DNA of 49,410 nucleotides from Spirogloea muscicola (lineage: Eukaryota > Streptophyta > Zygnematophyceae > Spirogloeales > Spirogloeaceae). Of the stretch, positions 38,429 through 49,410 are shown piece by piece. A program made the translations under genes and the position numbers. The stretch lies in contig WELB01000147.1 in the NCBI GenBank assembly GCA_009602725.1, positions 162,710-212,119 on the forward strand. The letters run 5' to 3'. Each line of letters begins with the position of its first letter. Position 1 is the first letter of the stretch. The notes under the pieces were generated by a model, which had not been told where the DNA came from, searched no databases, and saw nothing but the letters and a program-made list of their open reading frames with translations.

Positions 38429-38936
38429 NNNNNNNNNNNNNNNNNNNNNNNNNNNNNNNNNNNNNNNNNNNNNNNNNNNNNNNNNNNNNNNNNNNNNNNN
38501 NNNNNNNNNNNNNNNNNNNNNNNNNNNNNNNNNNNNNNNNNNNNNNNNNNNNNNNNNNNNNNNNNNNNNNNNNNNNNNNNNNNNNNNNNNNNNNNNNNNN
38601 NNNNNNNNNNNNNNNNNNNNNNNNNNNNNNNNNNNNNNNNNNNNNNNNNNNNNNNNNNNNNNNNNNNNNNNNNNNNNNNNNNNNNNNNNNNNNNNNNNNN
38701 NNNNNNNNNNNNNNNNNNNNNNNNNNNNNNNNNNNNNNNNNNNNNNNNNNNNNNNNNNNNNNNNNNNNNNNNNNNNNNNNNNNNNNNNNNNNNNNNNNNN
38801 NNNNNNNNNNNNNNNNNNNNNNNNNNNNNNNNNNNNNNNNNNNNNNNNNNNNNNNNNNNNNNNNNNNNNNNNNNNNNNNNNNNNNNNNNNNNNNNNNNNN
38901 NNNNNNNNNNNNNNNNNNNNNNNNNNNNNNNNNNNN
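38429..38936. other. Assembly gap (508 N)
   Basis: Run of N. ORFs that read through it are artefacts. Confidence 0.99.
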
Positions 38937-39859
38937 CGGGCCGGCCGCCGGGCGCGAGGCCGGCGCCTGAGCAAGGCGCGCAGGGCGGGCAGGGCCGGAG
39001 GATGCGGCAGGGCCCGCTGCGGCGAGCCCGGGCTCGTCCTGGTGCTCGCGTCCTCTGGGCAGCCGCAGATCGCCCGCCTGCCGCCGATCGAGGCCTTCCT
39101 GCAAGCCTACTACAACAACGACTCGCTCCTCCGCAAGCTGCAGCAGCAGCGCAGCAGCAAGGATGCGTCCGCTGCCACCATGCTGGGCGCCGCCTGCAGC
39201 ACCTCCACACTGCCGCTGCTGGTGCCCGCGTCCTCCTCCAAGGTGGCATACGTGAGCGTCCGCATCACCAACCGTGAGGCTGGACGTGCTCTCGGGCGCT
39301 CCAGGAGTGCGCGGGAGCAGCTTCTGGCTGCTGTTCAGGATGGCGTGCGCAAGTCTTGGGACGCCTTCTATGACCGCCTGTTTGTGGACGACGTTGTCAT
39401 GGTTGCCGACGAAGCTGATGATCTGTTCGAGGAGAGTCGAGTTTCCGGTGAGGACACATTCCTGAGTGCATGGACTTCTTTTTGCTGCTGGCCCCGCTTT
39501 ACATAAAAGCAGGTGCATGTCCTTATAGGTGCTGGAGATCCATTATCCCGTAGGCCATCTGGTGCTGCTTTGGCAAAAGCCTGCATGCGCGAGTTGTAGT
39601 GATCAATCTCTGATGTTGCTACACTGTTGCTTGTGCTTGCTCAGCGGCTCTTGTGGCGGCCCTGGCTTGGATCCTGATACTCGTCTTGGAGTACCTGCCG
39701 TTTGAATACAAGTCGAAGAACATCGTACATGTGGCGCGGCGGTGGCTTATTGCAGCCGGCTCACTTCTGAGCCGGCTTGTCTTCTTCGCAGGCATTGTCT
39801 TTGATATCATCTTCTCAGCTAGCAGCGACAATGAATACATATTTTTCGGTAGCTTATAA
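38937..39859 (+). CDS. Hypothetical membrane protein, 5' part lost in gap
   Basis: Function not recognised. After the gap an open frame with natural codon choice reads PPIEAFLQAYYNNDSLLRKL...VAYVSVRITNREAGRALGR...DGVRKSWDAFYDRLFVDDVV...EADDLFEES to a strong donor (exon end 39447, GTGAGG). A middle exon probably spans 39529-39592. The last exon is 39645-39859 (acceptor CTCAG) with two hydrophobic stretches, ALVAALAWILILVLEYL and SLLSRLVFFAGIVFDIIF, and stop TAA at 39857-39859. Phases do not all agree with the strongest donor: either the upstream exon ends at a weaker donor (CGA|GTTTCC, before 39442) or the middle exon is read differently. The protein is probably membrane-bound with the termini close to the bilayer. 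RNA data would fix the joins. Confidence 0.55.
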
Positions 39860-41161
39860 ATAGTGAGCTGTTGAGCAACATATTCTACTATTTTTTAATG
39901 GCCCTGGACCCAAGGTCCTTGCCAGGCTTCTTATGTATTGGCTGTACTGCATAGAACTGTCACCATTTTCAAGCAAGTGGTGATGGTCGATGTCTTCATT
40001 GTGATTAAGCAAGCAATGATGATTTTCTTCCTGATTGTATACTGTACTTTTACCTCGCGCTCGTGTCTGAGGGTTGTGACATGCAATGGTTACTAACATG
40101 ACGTCATACTCCCTATGATGCTAGTTTTAGCAGTCACTGACAGTTGGTCTTGATGATATCTGTCTGTACACTGGCTTCTATTGATATCTAAGATAGATTT
40201 GTGTATCATACCACGCACTACTTTCTACAAGTCACCCCTCCCCCACCTTTTGTAGATGCGGTTGATTTGATGGCCAATCAGGATTCGCCTGAATACCGTG
40301 TAATTTTCTCGGTGTTGCAATATCTTACACATGGGTGAGATGATGAGTTGTGGGGGGGTCTGTTGAGCTACTCTCCTTTGCAAGAATCTTGTTCAGCACA
40401 ATATCACATCTTAGAATGTGCTCTACCCTTCTCAGAAGCGTGTTTGCCAATGCGCTTGTGCTCACTACATGGTAATGGTTTGCAATAGCATTTTGACATC
40501 AGCTTGATTTCTGGTGTTGATACTTGCAAGTCATACAGTGTTCGTCATGCAATCTCTACTGTTACATGTGGCTGGGTCCACCGCAGTATCCATAAATAGT
40601 CTACATGCAGATGAGGAAATAAGGGGGGGTCTTAGGAAGGGGTACATGTCCTTAGAAGCATGACAATTCAAATCTTGATACCGGAGTATCCTGCTCTTTG
40701 TATTCAGAAAAAATACTTCTGCGTGGCTGGTGAATGTCCTGATGGCTTCAAACAATTGACTAGAACCGAAACAGGTGGAGTAGCAACAGAAGGCAGAAAT
40801 ACTTTAGCTCGTGGATCACGCATTTGAGGTGCAATGGGCAGCTGCATAGCTATCTGCGTAGCTATCTGGTGAGGCTTTATTGCTGCAGTATCCAGGATAG
40901 ATTAGGAGTTGACCAACATGAGACGCATGAGGTTGGCATGTCAGAAGACGTCAGGCGGATCAACTCCAGGCCTGACAGAGTTTGAGTTGCAGCATACTTA
41001 CTGAGTCTTTTTAATAAATGCTTCATGTGATCTGTCAGAGATCCCGGGATGTACTAATGTTCATGCTCTGAGGACGCCTGTGCTAGTGCTGCTCAAAGTA
41101 ACTGTTTGATGGCGCTGACCTTGCCCTGCGTGTCCCAAGTATTATAAATGGGATGGGCCGA
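39860..41161. other. Intergenic, AT-richer, no gene seen
   Basis: Convergent interval between the hypothetical gene (+) and the cupredoxin gene (-). Only short unconvincing ORFs; no retroelement tails. It probably holds both 3' UTRs. Confidence 0.6.
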
Positions 41162-42511
41162 TCAGATGTACAAGGAAACCTGCATGACCAAGCCGGCCAG
41201 TAAAATGATCCCCACGCTTGTCGCACTGAAGCCCGAGGGAATGATGCTTGTGGCAGCAGAGGGAGGCGGTGGCGAGGTTGCCATGGGTGGCGACGTGGAT
41301 GCAGCTGGAGGTGGGGAGGAGGAAGCTGGGGGGGGCGACGCCGCAGCAACGGCCTTAGGGGGAGGTGAAGCTGCATCCGGTGGAGGGGAGGCGGCTGATG
41401 GTGGAGGTGCTTCAACGACTGGCGGGGGCGATGCAGCGACTGGAGGTGGGGAAGTGGTGGTCGCGGTGGGCGCAGGGGCGGCTGACAGAAGACAGCAGCA
41501 TTGGGCAGGAGCGGGTCAAGTCACAGTGCGTTGCCATGCATGAAACAAAGGGTTCGGTGAGCCCCGCTCGAGTGATGCGGGCAGGAGAGGAGGAACGAGT
41601 AGGCCTCTCTGGTGTGTCATGCAGCACGAGAGCGTCTAGCAAGCCATTACTGGTCGATGCACCGGAGCTGCATGTACGAGCATGTAGTGGACTCACGTCG
41701 ATCAGATTGGCTAGATGGTGCACAAGCACACACCCCGAGGCACAAACAGAGGCGACTTACCACCGGTCACTGTGATGGTTCCAATCATCTGGCTCGAGTG
41801 GATGAAGCAGTGGTAGGGGAACGTCCCCGCATCTCTGAACGTGAAGTTGAAGGTGAACCCCTGATTTGCTACAAACTGGCTGTCTGCCCCCTGGCCAGTG
41901 AACAAGCCGTTGGCGGCCCCGCTGGTGTCCCCTGCACGCTCCAGGGCAATGGGCAAATCAGAACGCGTCCTCACTCGCAGACGCGCGTCTTGCAGGTCCT
42001 CCGCCCTGCAGGATGCTCGATGGCAGAATCCGGCTGCAGTCGGCTTAGCGATGATCAGGCCATAGTCTAGCATCAGCAAGGTCACGACTTGCGAGCAGGA
42101 ACAGGGCCCGGGCAGCGCTTCGGCTGTGCCGTTAGCAGTGTCTGGAGTGAGCCTGTATGCACGAACCCTGGACGGCATGGGGCTTGTTGTCAGCCCACAT
42201 CCACGTCACAGTCTCCCCGGCGGTGATCGTCGGGCTGGCATCGGACTGGGACACGCCGAGGAACCACGGGACTGTGACGTCCGCGTCTGCAGCCAGGGAC
42301 GCTCACGGGTCAGTCCTGCTGCAGAGGAGCCCCGGCGATCCGCCAGTGGCGGCTCCAGGGCAGAAGGCCTCCGGCGTTCTTTCCCACCGCTTGGGCATTG
42401 TGACAAGCGAGCCCTGGTAAAAGGCGAGGCTACGAGCGGACCTGCCGGCGGGGCGGCGGCGAGAGCGGCGGCGAGCACGGCGAGCAGCGCGGCGGCGCGG
42501 GGCCTGGCCAT
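41162..42511 (-). CDS. Secreted cupredoxin with SPPP-rich stalk and hydrophobic C-terminus (likely GPI-anchored)
   Basis: Type I copper protein of the plastocyanin/azurin-like superfamily, predicted extracellular. Exons (minus strand, 5' to 3'): 42511-42442, 42286-42167, 41931-41761, 41481-41162. All junctions are GT-AG and in phase, giving 226 residues. Residues 1-23 form an Ala/Leu signal peptide. The cupredoxin domain (about 24-121) carries His60 of NKPHAVQ and Cys105, His108 and Met112 of YHCFIHSSQM, a complete His-Cys-His-Met copper site. Residues 122-195 are Ala/Ser/Pro-rich with at least eight SPPP blocks, as in hydroxyproline-rich wall glycoproteins. The protein ends in a hydrophobic helix with no basic tail, as in GPI-anchored proteins. 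Electron transfer or copper binding at the cell surface is likely; the partner is unknown. The donor of exon 1 (GTCCGC) and that of exon 2 (GTTCGT) are weak but keep the frame. Confidence 0.85.
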
Positions 42512-44536
42512 CGTGGCGGCGGCGAGGGCTCGCGCCTTGGGGGACGGCCGGGGCGGGCAACGGCGGAGCCGGAGGAAGGAGGGTGGGAGGGGGCACGGGC
42601 TCTCGGGGCTGCAAGGGGGGCTCCCCCCCCTTCTAATCTACATGGCTCATGCCGGTCTCTCCCCATCCTCTTGGCCCCGTCCTCTCCCAGGACTCGTTCC
42701 TCCCATGTACGCCGACCATACTGGTCTCTCGCGGCCATGCGCATTCATTCCCCTCCGGGCTTAAGGCCTCTCAATGCCATCGCCTGGCAGTGGAAGAGCT
42801 GTTTCCTCGCCTCCCCCCCGGAGAGGGGAGCAGAGGCGAAGGAGCGGGCAGGGCCTGCCCCGGGGGGGCGCGGTCAGCGGGTCAGCGGGGTCAGCGGGGC
42901 CCCACGTGCTCGCCACGTCGGACCGTCGAGCCACGCGGCCTGCTAGCAGTGGTTGGACAACCCACGTGACGGAGGGGGAGCCAGCCGCAGGGCCCGGCGC
43001 GCGTGCGCGGGCTTGTCGGGACGCGGGCCGGAAGCCGCGGGGGGGCGCGCCCTAGGTCCCCGCTACGCGACAGAACGGCCCCCACGGCCGGAGCCGTCGA
43101 TGCGCGGCATCGACGGCCGCACAAGCAGCCAGGCCACCGGCGCTGTGCCGCGTGGGGGTCTGGATGCCCTGTCCGTTTGTCGCCGGGGCTGACCCGAAAA
43201 CGACAAGCGGGCCTGGACGGACGGCCGGCGCGGCTCCCCGGCGCCCCCCTTCCTCCCTCCGTCCTCCGCTGTCGTACTTGGGCCACTCAAGTGAAGCACT
43301 TATTGATTTCACACTAATGTATTCTTTAAGGCTGTTCACAACCTTAGCTGGTGGCCCAAGAGCTTGTCAATTGCCGTCTGGTATTCGGGCATCTGTTGGC
43401 GACCTCTATGCGCTGCCTCGTGGTTACTGAGCGGCTCAGCCTATCGGCAGGTGATGTACATCAGTCAATGTGCCTGCCTTTGTACTTGGCCACACTAGGC
43501 CCTCCTATCACTCGATGCACATTCCATTCCCCCCCAACCCCGTTTGGAAGAGCTCACTTCCTCGTTATGAGAACAGCCTAGAACAGCTTTCCTCCCATTC
43601 CTCGTCCCTCCTTCCCCCCCTCCCTCGCCAGCTCCCCGCCCGGCGGCTGATCGCGCATCGCTTGGATGCACAGGAGCTTAGCCTTCCAAGAAGCAGGCGG
43701 CGGCTGTGACCCATGGGAGCTGTGAAAGCCAGTTCCGGGACGTCTCGCCCCCGCTCGCGCTCAATGTCGGCGGCAGCCCGACCGTGGCTGACCGCCCCGG
43801 GCCAGGCGCCTGTCCTTCTACCCCCCGTCATGGCTGCCCGCGCGCCCCCTGCCCTCCCCTGGCCTCAGTACTGGCCTCAATGCTCAGTAGACACTCCACT
43901 TGCGCTGGTCTCTTGCTCGTCGGGTCGGCTGCTGCTTGTTGCCGGCCTGCCTCTGAGAAGGCGCCCCGCGACGCCGAGACGAGCTGCCGAGGTGTGACTG
44001 GTCCGCGGCAAAGCCTCGGACAAGCGAGCCAGCCCTTGAGCCGGAGTGGAAGACGAGGCAAGAGCTTGGTGCAGGAGGGCGGAGCGTCACAACAATCCTG
44101 CCCGATGCTGGGAGGACCTCCTCCATCTACAGGACACAGCTTTTCCCCACCCGGTCTGGTCGATGCAGGCCCTTGCACAACCTCTGCAAGCGGCAGTGCT
44201 GGTGGCGTATGCTGCCTCCATTTCCTGCTGCTGTTCCTACTATACCTGGACGCACCCCTGTTCCAGGAGCAGCTTGAAATGCTTGCTTTTGGACCGGCCG
44301 GGCTGCTGGTGCACATGAGCGTGGCGTCCTGGCAATGGTGGCCGGTTCTGCAGCCCAGGGCGTCCACGCAAAGGCCAAGGCACCAGTGCGCTCGCTCGAC
44401 TGCAACTCTTGTCACAAGTACAAGCGCATATTCCTCTAAGCGTTGCATGCTATGGCAGCAAGCATTTTCCGCTCAGAGCAAGCTCAGCGCCAGTGCAACG
44501 ACAATCTAGAGCTGAGCTGAATGCCCGAGCACTGGC
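42512..44536. other. Intergenic, no supported gene
   Basis: 42512-43310 is very GC-rich and should contain the promoter of the cupredoxin gene; no motif could be assigned. At 43320-43440 a frame ending GDLYALPRGY and stop resembles the clan's C-terminus, and CTTGCCTTTGTACTTGGCCA-like sequence follows at 43470 as at 13195, so an old retroelement end is possible. 43600-44530 has overlapping ORFs on both strands without domains; part is probably the 3' UTR of the tRNA synthetase. Confidence 0.45.
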
Positions 44537-47500
44537 TCACTTAGCAGCAGCCTTTGATGAGGATTCCTTCAACGTCACAGTGCGATTGAAGACAAGCCTG
44601 TCTTCCTCTGAGTCTTGATCGACGCAGAAATAACCTGCATGTGCACCGGCAAATGGATCATCTATCACCTGCCAGGCACCACAGGCTGCAACACCTCGAT
44701 CTTGCAACAAGACGTTCACGTTTTTTACGAAACACTGTTGCATGGACGATCGATGTGACGCATCAGCTGGCCCTTACCTATTCTTTCAAACTGGAACTTG
44801 GCTCCAGCCTTAGCACCTGCCATGCTCGGGACAGCCATGGCTCCACTTATAACCACTCTGGAGCTTTGGTTGAGGTCGCAGAGGAAGTGCTCCTTCTCAT
44901 TCGGATTCTGCAAGGCCAACACCACAGACTTGCAAAGGCAGGTGAAAAAAATGCAGTGTCACTGTTGAGGATAAACACATCGCATCCCATCGCCAATGGA
45001 AGTGATTTCAGTAGTAATCGCATGAAGCTGGGGCGAAATTGACTTGCTCAATGAATGACAGCGCACCTCAGAAAGAAATAGTTTCTCCAAGAGCCGAACC
45101 TCCACACGAAGCGGCTCCACACCTGCAGCAGGTTCTGCAACCCAGTGGATGACACCCTGTCCAGCCAGCAACCAAGGGCTTATTCAAGTAGTCCTCCTTA
45201 AGTCCAGTGCCTTGGCTTGGTACAATTGAAGCCACGTACAGCTTTCTTCGACTGGGTAGCAACAAGCAGCGGACCTTAGGTTTGGTGCTCTTGGCAGGAT
45301 CATATTCAGCATGCAGCTCCTTGACGCTACTTCCATCATCCCTCATCACAACTTCCACACACCTGATTGGATAAGCATACCTGCAGCCTCAAGGCAGAAT
45401 TTCTGTGACTAGTGTGAAGCCCACAATTACTGCAAGTATTCATCTTGCATAGGAATGCCCGTCGTGACAGAGCAACCAATTCGCATTGTGCGAGCATTTT
45501 ACCAGATTGAAGCTCAGCATCTGCACACAAAAAGCATGCCTGCATGCGACCTGACTGCAGGTCATAGACAGGACCAGCAGAGAAATATAAGTGGGTGGGG
45601 AGTCGCACCGTAGCATCACTATCTTGCCCGGAGCAAGTCCATAGAAGCCTTTGGAGTCCTCCAATCGGAAATCAGTAGACTCAATGTACAGTGTCCTTGA
45701 GAATGGAACCTGAAGGGCGGACAACATACACTTGCCCAAATGTCACTTACCTTGAAAGCTACCCTGTGCAGGTCCACTTACAACAGGGGAAATCGGTACC
45801 TGCGGCTATGTGGCTGTATTGCACCTGATTGTTAATATGATCGTCACTTATTGACCATGACACACCCTCGCATTGAAGGAAAGTACATGAAAGTGTGAAG
45901 TCATGACAATGAGGAACAGAGTACGAACAATGACCTTATAGTGCGTGCTGGCGTCGCCGTCCTTCGCATCTGGCCAGAGCTTGGCATCAAGCTCCTCAAC
46001 CCTTCCTTCCTCCAGATTTGTTATTATAACCTATGAACCAGCAACCAAAATTCTGCTATTTCAGAGCAGAATATATAAATGACAGCTTTAGCAGGCCAGG
46101 AGGCTACCATAACCATTCAGACGAGCACTCCACATCTCAAGTCAGCTCCCAGAAGATGCACTTACCTTGAGGGGCGAAAGTACCACCATTGATCGAGGAG
46201 CGTTGCGGTTGAGATCGTCCCGCATGAAGTGCTCTAGGAGCTCGAGTCTGATCATGTTGTCGCTGACCTAGCAAGCCCCCCTCACGATCGCCGTTACCTC
46301 AAACTCAAGGGGCTGTCGAGCAGAACTGAGCAAACGAGCATTGCATTCACAACAATGCATTGGCAAGCATGCTGACAGTCGAGCTTAGCCTAATTATCTT
46401 TGAACGTCTGGAAGCTTCCGCAAGCAGTAGTGGCCACATTGCAAGGACCTGCGTGTGATCCCAACAGCTCGGCAGAAGACATTGATGGCCTCCGGTGAGG
46501 CTCCCCTCCTCCTTAGTCCAGCGAGGGTCATGAGGCGAGGGTCGTCCCAGCCGTCAACGTGCTTCTCTGTCACCAGTCGATTCAACTGTGGACATCTCTG
46601 GCAAACACTCCGTCAGTATCACAACAGCTACAGACTCGGCAAGACCTACAGAGGGACCATGGAACTTGTAAGTCATTGTAGTGTCGGATGTGCAAATGTT
46701 TTGATTGCCCTGTCCTCTGAAGTTGCACTTCAGTTGCAAGTCAAGGTCCACATGCTGTCAGACTGCAAAGGAGGGCAGCGCAATTAAGGACATGTCCAAC
46801 CTGTGCAGTGGCTTGAGAACTAACATCGAGAACTGGCAATGGGCTCATGTGATGCAAGCGGGTGGGTCTCAGACCACTAGTAACACAACCACACCAGGTA
46901 GATGTAAGCAACTCATGCCTTGCGCTTGGAGAGGACAGTGTGCGTAATGTTAAGGCGCGCATACTCCCAGACGTGCGGGTGGTACAGGTCCAAGCACTCA
47001 AGCAGCCAGTAATACGACGCGCGCCGCGACTCAAATTCCAGCGTGCAGAGCTGCACAAATAACGACGAGCGCAGCCAGAGGTTGTTTGGTCTCAAGTCAT
47101 AAGATGGCCCGGATATTGTGAGGGTTTTGATAGTCAAAGTACGCGCCATACTTAAGGTTGCAAGCCCCATCAGGGACCAAGCTTGCCCATCTACTTGCAG
47201 CAAATTAAGTACGAAAATTTAGCGAGAGACGGACCGAGTGCGTGATGTTCTCCAGGGAGTCGACCAAGCAGTGTGTGTAGTCGTAGCTCGGGTAGATGCA
47301 CCAAGCGTCGCCTGCGTGCGGATGCCTTGTGAACTGCAATTCGAGCTCCACAAGTGGGTCACTTGAGATGACCACTGCTCACTCCCACACGTGGAGATGC
47401 TGAGACAAGCGCAGTGGCAGGCAGACCAACCTTGATACGGTATGCGATAAGGTCCCACATGTTGGGGTTGTCATTGCCCACGTCCTGGCGCATGCGCAGC

Positions 47501-49295
47501 GTTGCGGCGCCCTCGTCGACCAGGCCCCGCCGCATCTCATCGAACAGTCGCAGCGACTCGGCGGCCGGCCGGTCGCGCCATGGGCTGCCCTCCTTGCGCT
47601 CCCGGAATGACCGCACCTCTTCCGATGTTTGGTGGTCGACGTATGCGTAGCCTCTCTCGATCAGCCGAAGTGCAAGGTTGTAAAGCTCCTGGAAGTAGTC
47701 GCTGCTGTAGGTGACCTGCGCAAGTAGATAGTGCGCAATGAGACACTCCGATTTTCTTCTGCTTCTTCTCAGGGCTTAGAATTTATAGGGGTGGAGCTAT
47801 ATGTCCTTATGCAGGTGCTGTTGTGGAGGAAAGAGCAGGGCACACAGCCTCACATCCACTTCTGTGCAGCAAGAGTGTCCTTGAGTACCTTGTATGGCTG
47901 CCACCCGAGCCAGCTGACAATCTCCTGGATGTGGTCAATGTACTCCTGCTTCTCCGCCTCCGGGTTGGTGTCGTCGAACCTGCGCCGCAAGACAGATAGT
48001 GATCAGTCATATGCTTACACCACTGGCCTGGGCCTGCAAGCGAGCCGCAGAGGCAAGGAGGGCGGGTATAGGCAGAGGACAATTTCAAGCCATTGTCTTC
48101 AGTGAAGGTCTCAATCTCAACAGTCCGAAGATTAGAGAGTGGGGCACCTGAGGTAGCAGCGGCCGGCATGTTCCTTGGCCAGCCCGAAGTCAACGTTCAT
48201 GGCCTGTGCGAGTAACAAGAAACCTCCTTCAGGACTCAAAGGTTAGCCGCCGTGCACCCGTCCTAAGATATTCCTTATAACCTGCTCAATTTCACTTCGT
48301 ATCTGCCAACTCGCCCTTAGTGTGCGTTCCAAACTCTACGTAGAAGTATCACCGTCCTCCCTGCAGGCGAAGAGGACAACCTTTGCGTGGCCTATGTGGA
48401 GATAGCCATTGGGCTCCGGCGGGAAGCGCGTCACGAACGCGCCGCCAGTCGCCGCAAGGTGGGCCTCGAGACGCTCGCGCGAGTTGCGCGGCCGCCACAC
48501 GCCACCCCCCGCACTCTTGCTGAAGAAGATCTCGGTGTGAACCTGGCTCGGCCGCGAGCACGTGGGAGGGGGAGGCAAGGTGACGAGAGCAAGAGCGACG
48601 AGGACTGAGTCGTTGCTCGTCCCCGGCCCCACCTACCAGATCCTGGACTCTACCTATAGATGTCCGAGGCTGGGCGTTACATTAAGATTCTCGGACGGCC
48701 TGGGGAAAATGGCGTAGGGGTCCGCTTCCTCGGGCGTCACCGACGCTGCCGCCGTGGCAGGCTCGGCAGCGGCAGCCGCGGCCTCCTGCACGGCAGACCC
48801 TTGGGCATCAGTGCCAGGGACGAGGGAGTTGGGCGGTGGAGGCGACAGAGGAGCAGGTGGGGCCACAGGCCTCGGGCTTGGTCGGCTTCTTCTCCTTCTT
48901 CTTTTTTGCGGGCTTCTCGTCGTCCTCCACTGTGCGCGGGCCCAACAGGTCCGCCAGCTGCCCGTCAAGCTCCGCCTGCAGGGGCAAAGAGCGCAGAGTT
49001 GCGGCGCCGGCAACAAGGTGGCCTGACAGGATGCAGCAGCAGCCGGGAAAGGGAGGCAGCAAGCGGCGAGGCCATTCGAGGCCAACAAGAGGTCTGCAGG
49101 GGCAGGAGCAGCAAGGGCGGGTGGGAACCAAGGAGGAGGGAGGGTAAGGAGGAGGGAGGGTGGGAGGAGGGAGGACAAAAGACGCAGGGGTACCAAGCCT
49201 TGGCAGCTACATGAAAGTGGCGAGGCAGCCCACCTTGGCGAGCTTGCCATCCGCCCAAGGCTGCAGCTGCCGCACCTGACCCAGCAGCACACCAA
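44537..49295 (-). CDS. QARS: Glutaminyl-tRNA synthetase, eukaryotic type (5' end beyond window)
   Basis: Class I synthetase that charges tRNA-Gln in the cytosol. Seventeen exons (minus strand): 49295-49234, 48975-48867, 48799-48681, 48542-48381, 48203-48148, 47979-47889, 47715-47431, 47333-47235, 47050-46919, 46585-46449, 46262-46166, 46030-45935, 45709-45609, 45380-45275, 45156-45067, 44907-44778, 44634-44537, all in phase; about 655 residues visible. Motifs: N-terminal domain [10 protein letters not shown]; a Lys-rich linker; [16 protein letters not shown] (HIGH signature); [38 protein letters not shown]; and LSKRKLNRL (KMSKS equivalent). The C-terminal anticodon-binding barrels follow ([21 protein letters not shown]) with FVCVDxDS-like GYFCVDQDS near the end. 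The 48867/48799 intron is the least certain. The 46918-46586 intron starts with GC. The start codon and first N-terminal exon(s) are missing. Confidence 0.93.
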
Positions 49296-49410
49296 CTGCA
49301 GTCGGAGATACCAAGCGGCCAGGTCATGCGGATGCGTCTAGCAGAGTCAACAAAAAGCACAAGAGTGAGAGCAATAGAGATGGTGTGAGGAGGGGCCCCG
49401 CGGGGGGGGG

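Noticed and set aside
38135-39518. Long ORFs on both strands across 38.1-39.5 kb
   Set aside because: They read through 508 N; length is an artefact.
41148-41543. Gly-rich ORF on the + strand
   Set aside because: Exact antisense of the SPPP-coding exon of the cupredoxin gene.
43706-44509. 267-codon ORF next to the tRNA synthetase
   Set aside because: Competing ORFs of similar length on both strands, no domain, no clear start or exon structure.

Overview
This is nuclear DNA of a eukaryote with plant-like genes, most probably a green alga (Chlorophyta, perhaps a trebouxiophyte). The evidence is short GT-AG introns, a plant-type LRR receptor kinase, a cupredoxin with an Ser-Pro-Pro-Pro (HRGP-like) wall-protein tail, a eukaryotic-type glutaminyl-tRNA synthetase, and a mitochondrial SSU rRNA insert that resembles the unfragmented plant-like form. 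No operons, CRISPR arrays or intact tRNA genes were seen. The species is inferred, not shown.

Layout. From 1 to about 18.7 kb, and again in 23.2-30.6 kb and 31.2-32.8 kb, the window is a dense nest of one clan of non-LTR retrotransposons with a restriction-like endonuclease (RLE). They carry CCHC-type zinc fingers, a reverse transcriptase with a Y/F-A-D-D motif, a Cys-x-Cys...His...Cys knuckle and an R-x-x-H-D/ADL...D nuclease. I sort them by the last residues of the ORF: A (LMLLTRGY), B (LRLLSRGY), C (FLLLTRGY), D (VRLLTRNY/H), E (LHLLTRGY) and F (LRLLTRGY-like). Copies are 5'-truncated, nested, tandem or inverted. Almost all share a short 3' UTR module, called 'tail' here: a hairpin GGGCTGGC-loop-C(C/A)AGCCC, then about ten bases, then GGGCGAGC or GGGAGAGC and a pyrimidine run. 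More than 40 tails can be counted by eye. Several insertions consist of little more than the tail (28 to 217 bp), some with clear 6-8 bp target duplications. Two separate insertions sit at the same nucleotide inside a B-type tail.

Two tandem LRR receptor-kinase genes lie at 19.2-22.9 kb (pseudogene: two premature stops, a 4-bp deletion and an altered glycine loop) and 33.4-37.1 kb (intact in its visible five exons). Their flanks are also duplicated. A third relic of the 3' flank lies at 15.2 kb, so the locus was a tandem cluster later inflated by retroelements. Between the two genes are a palindromic Ty1/copia relic that splits an RLE element, a 243-bp foldback element and the mitochondrial rRNA fragment.

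From 38.9 kb on, after a 508-base gap, ordinary genes return: a hypothetical membrane protein (+), a secreted cupredoxin with an SPPP-rich stalk and hydrophobic C-terminus (-), and a 17-exon glutaminyl-tRNA synthetase (-) whose 5' end lies beyond the window. Exon maps are worked out in the entries.
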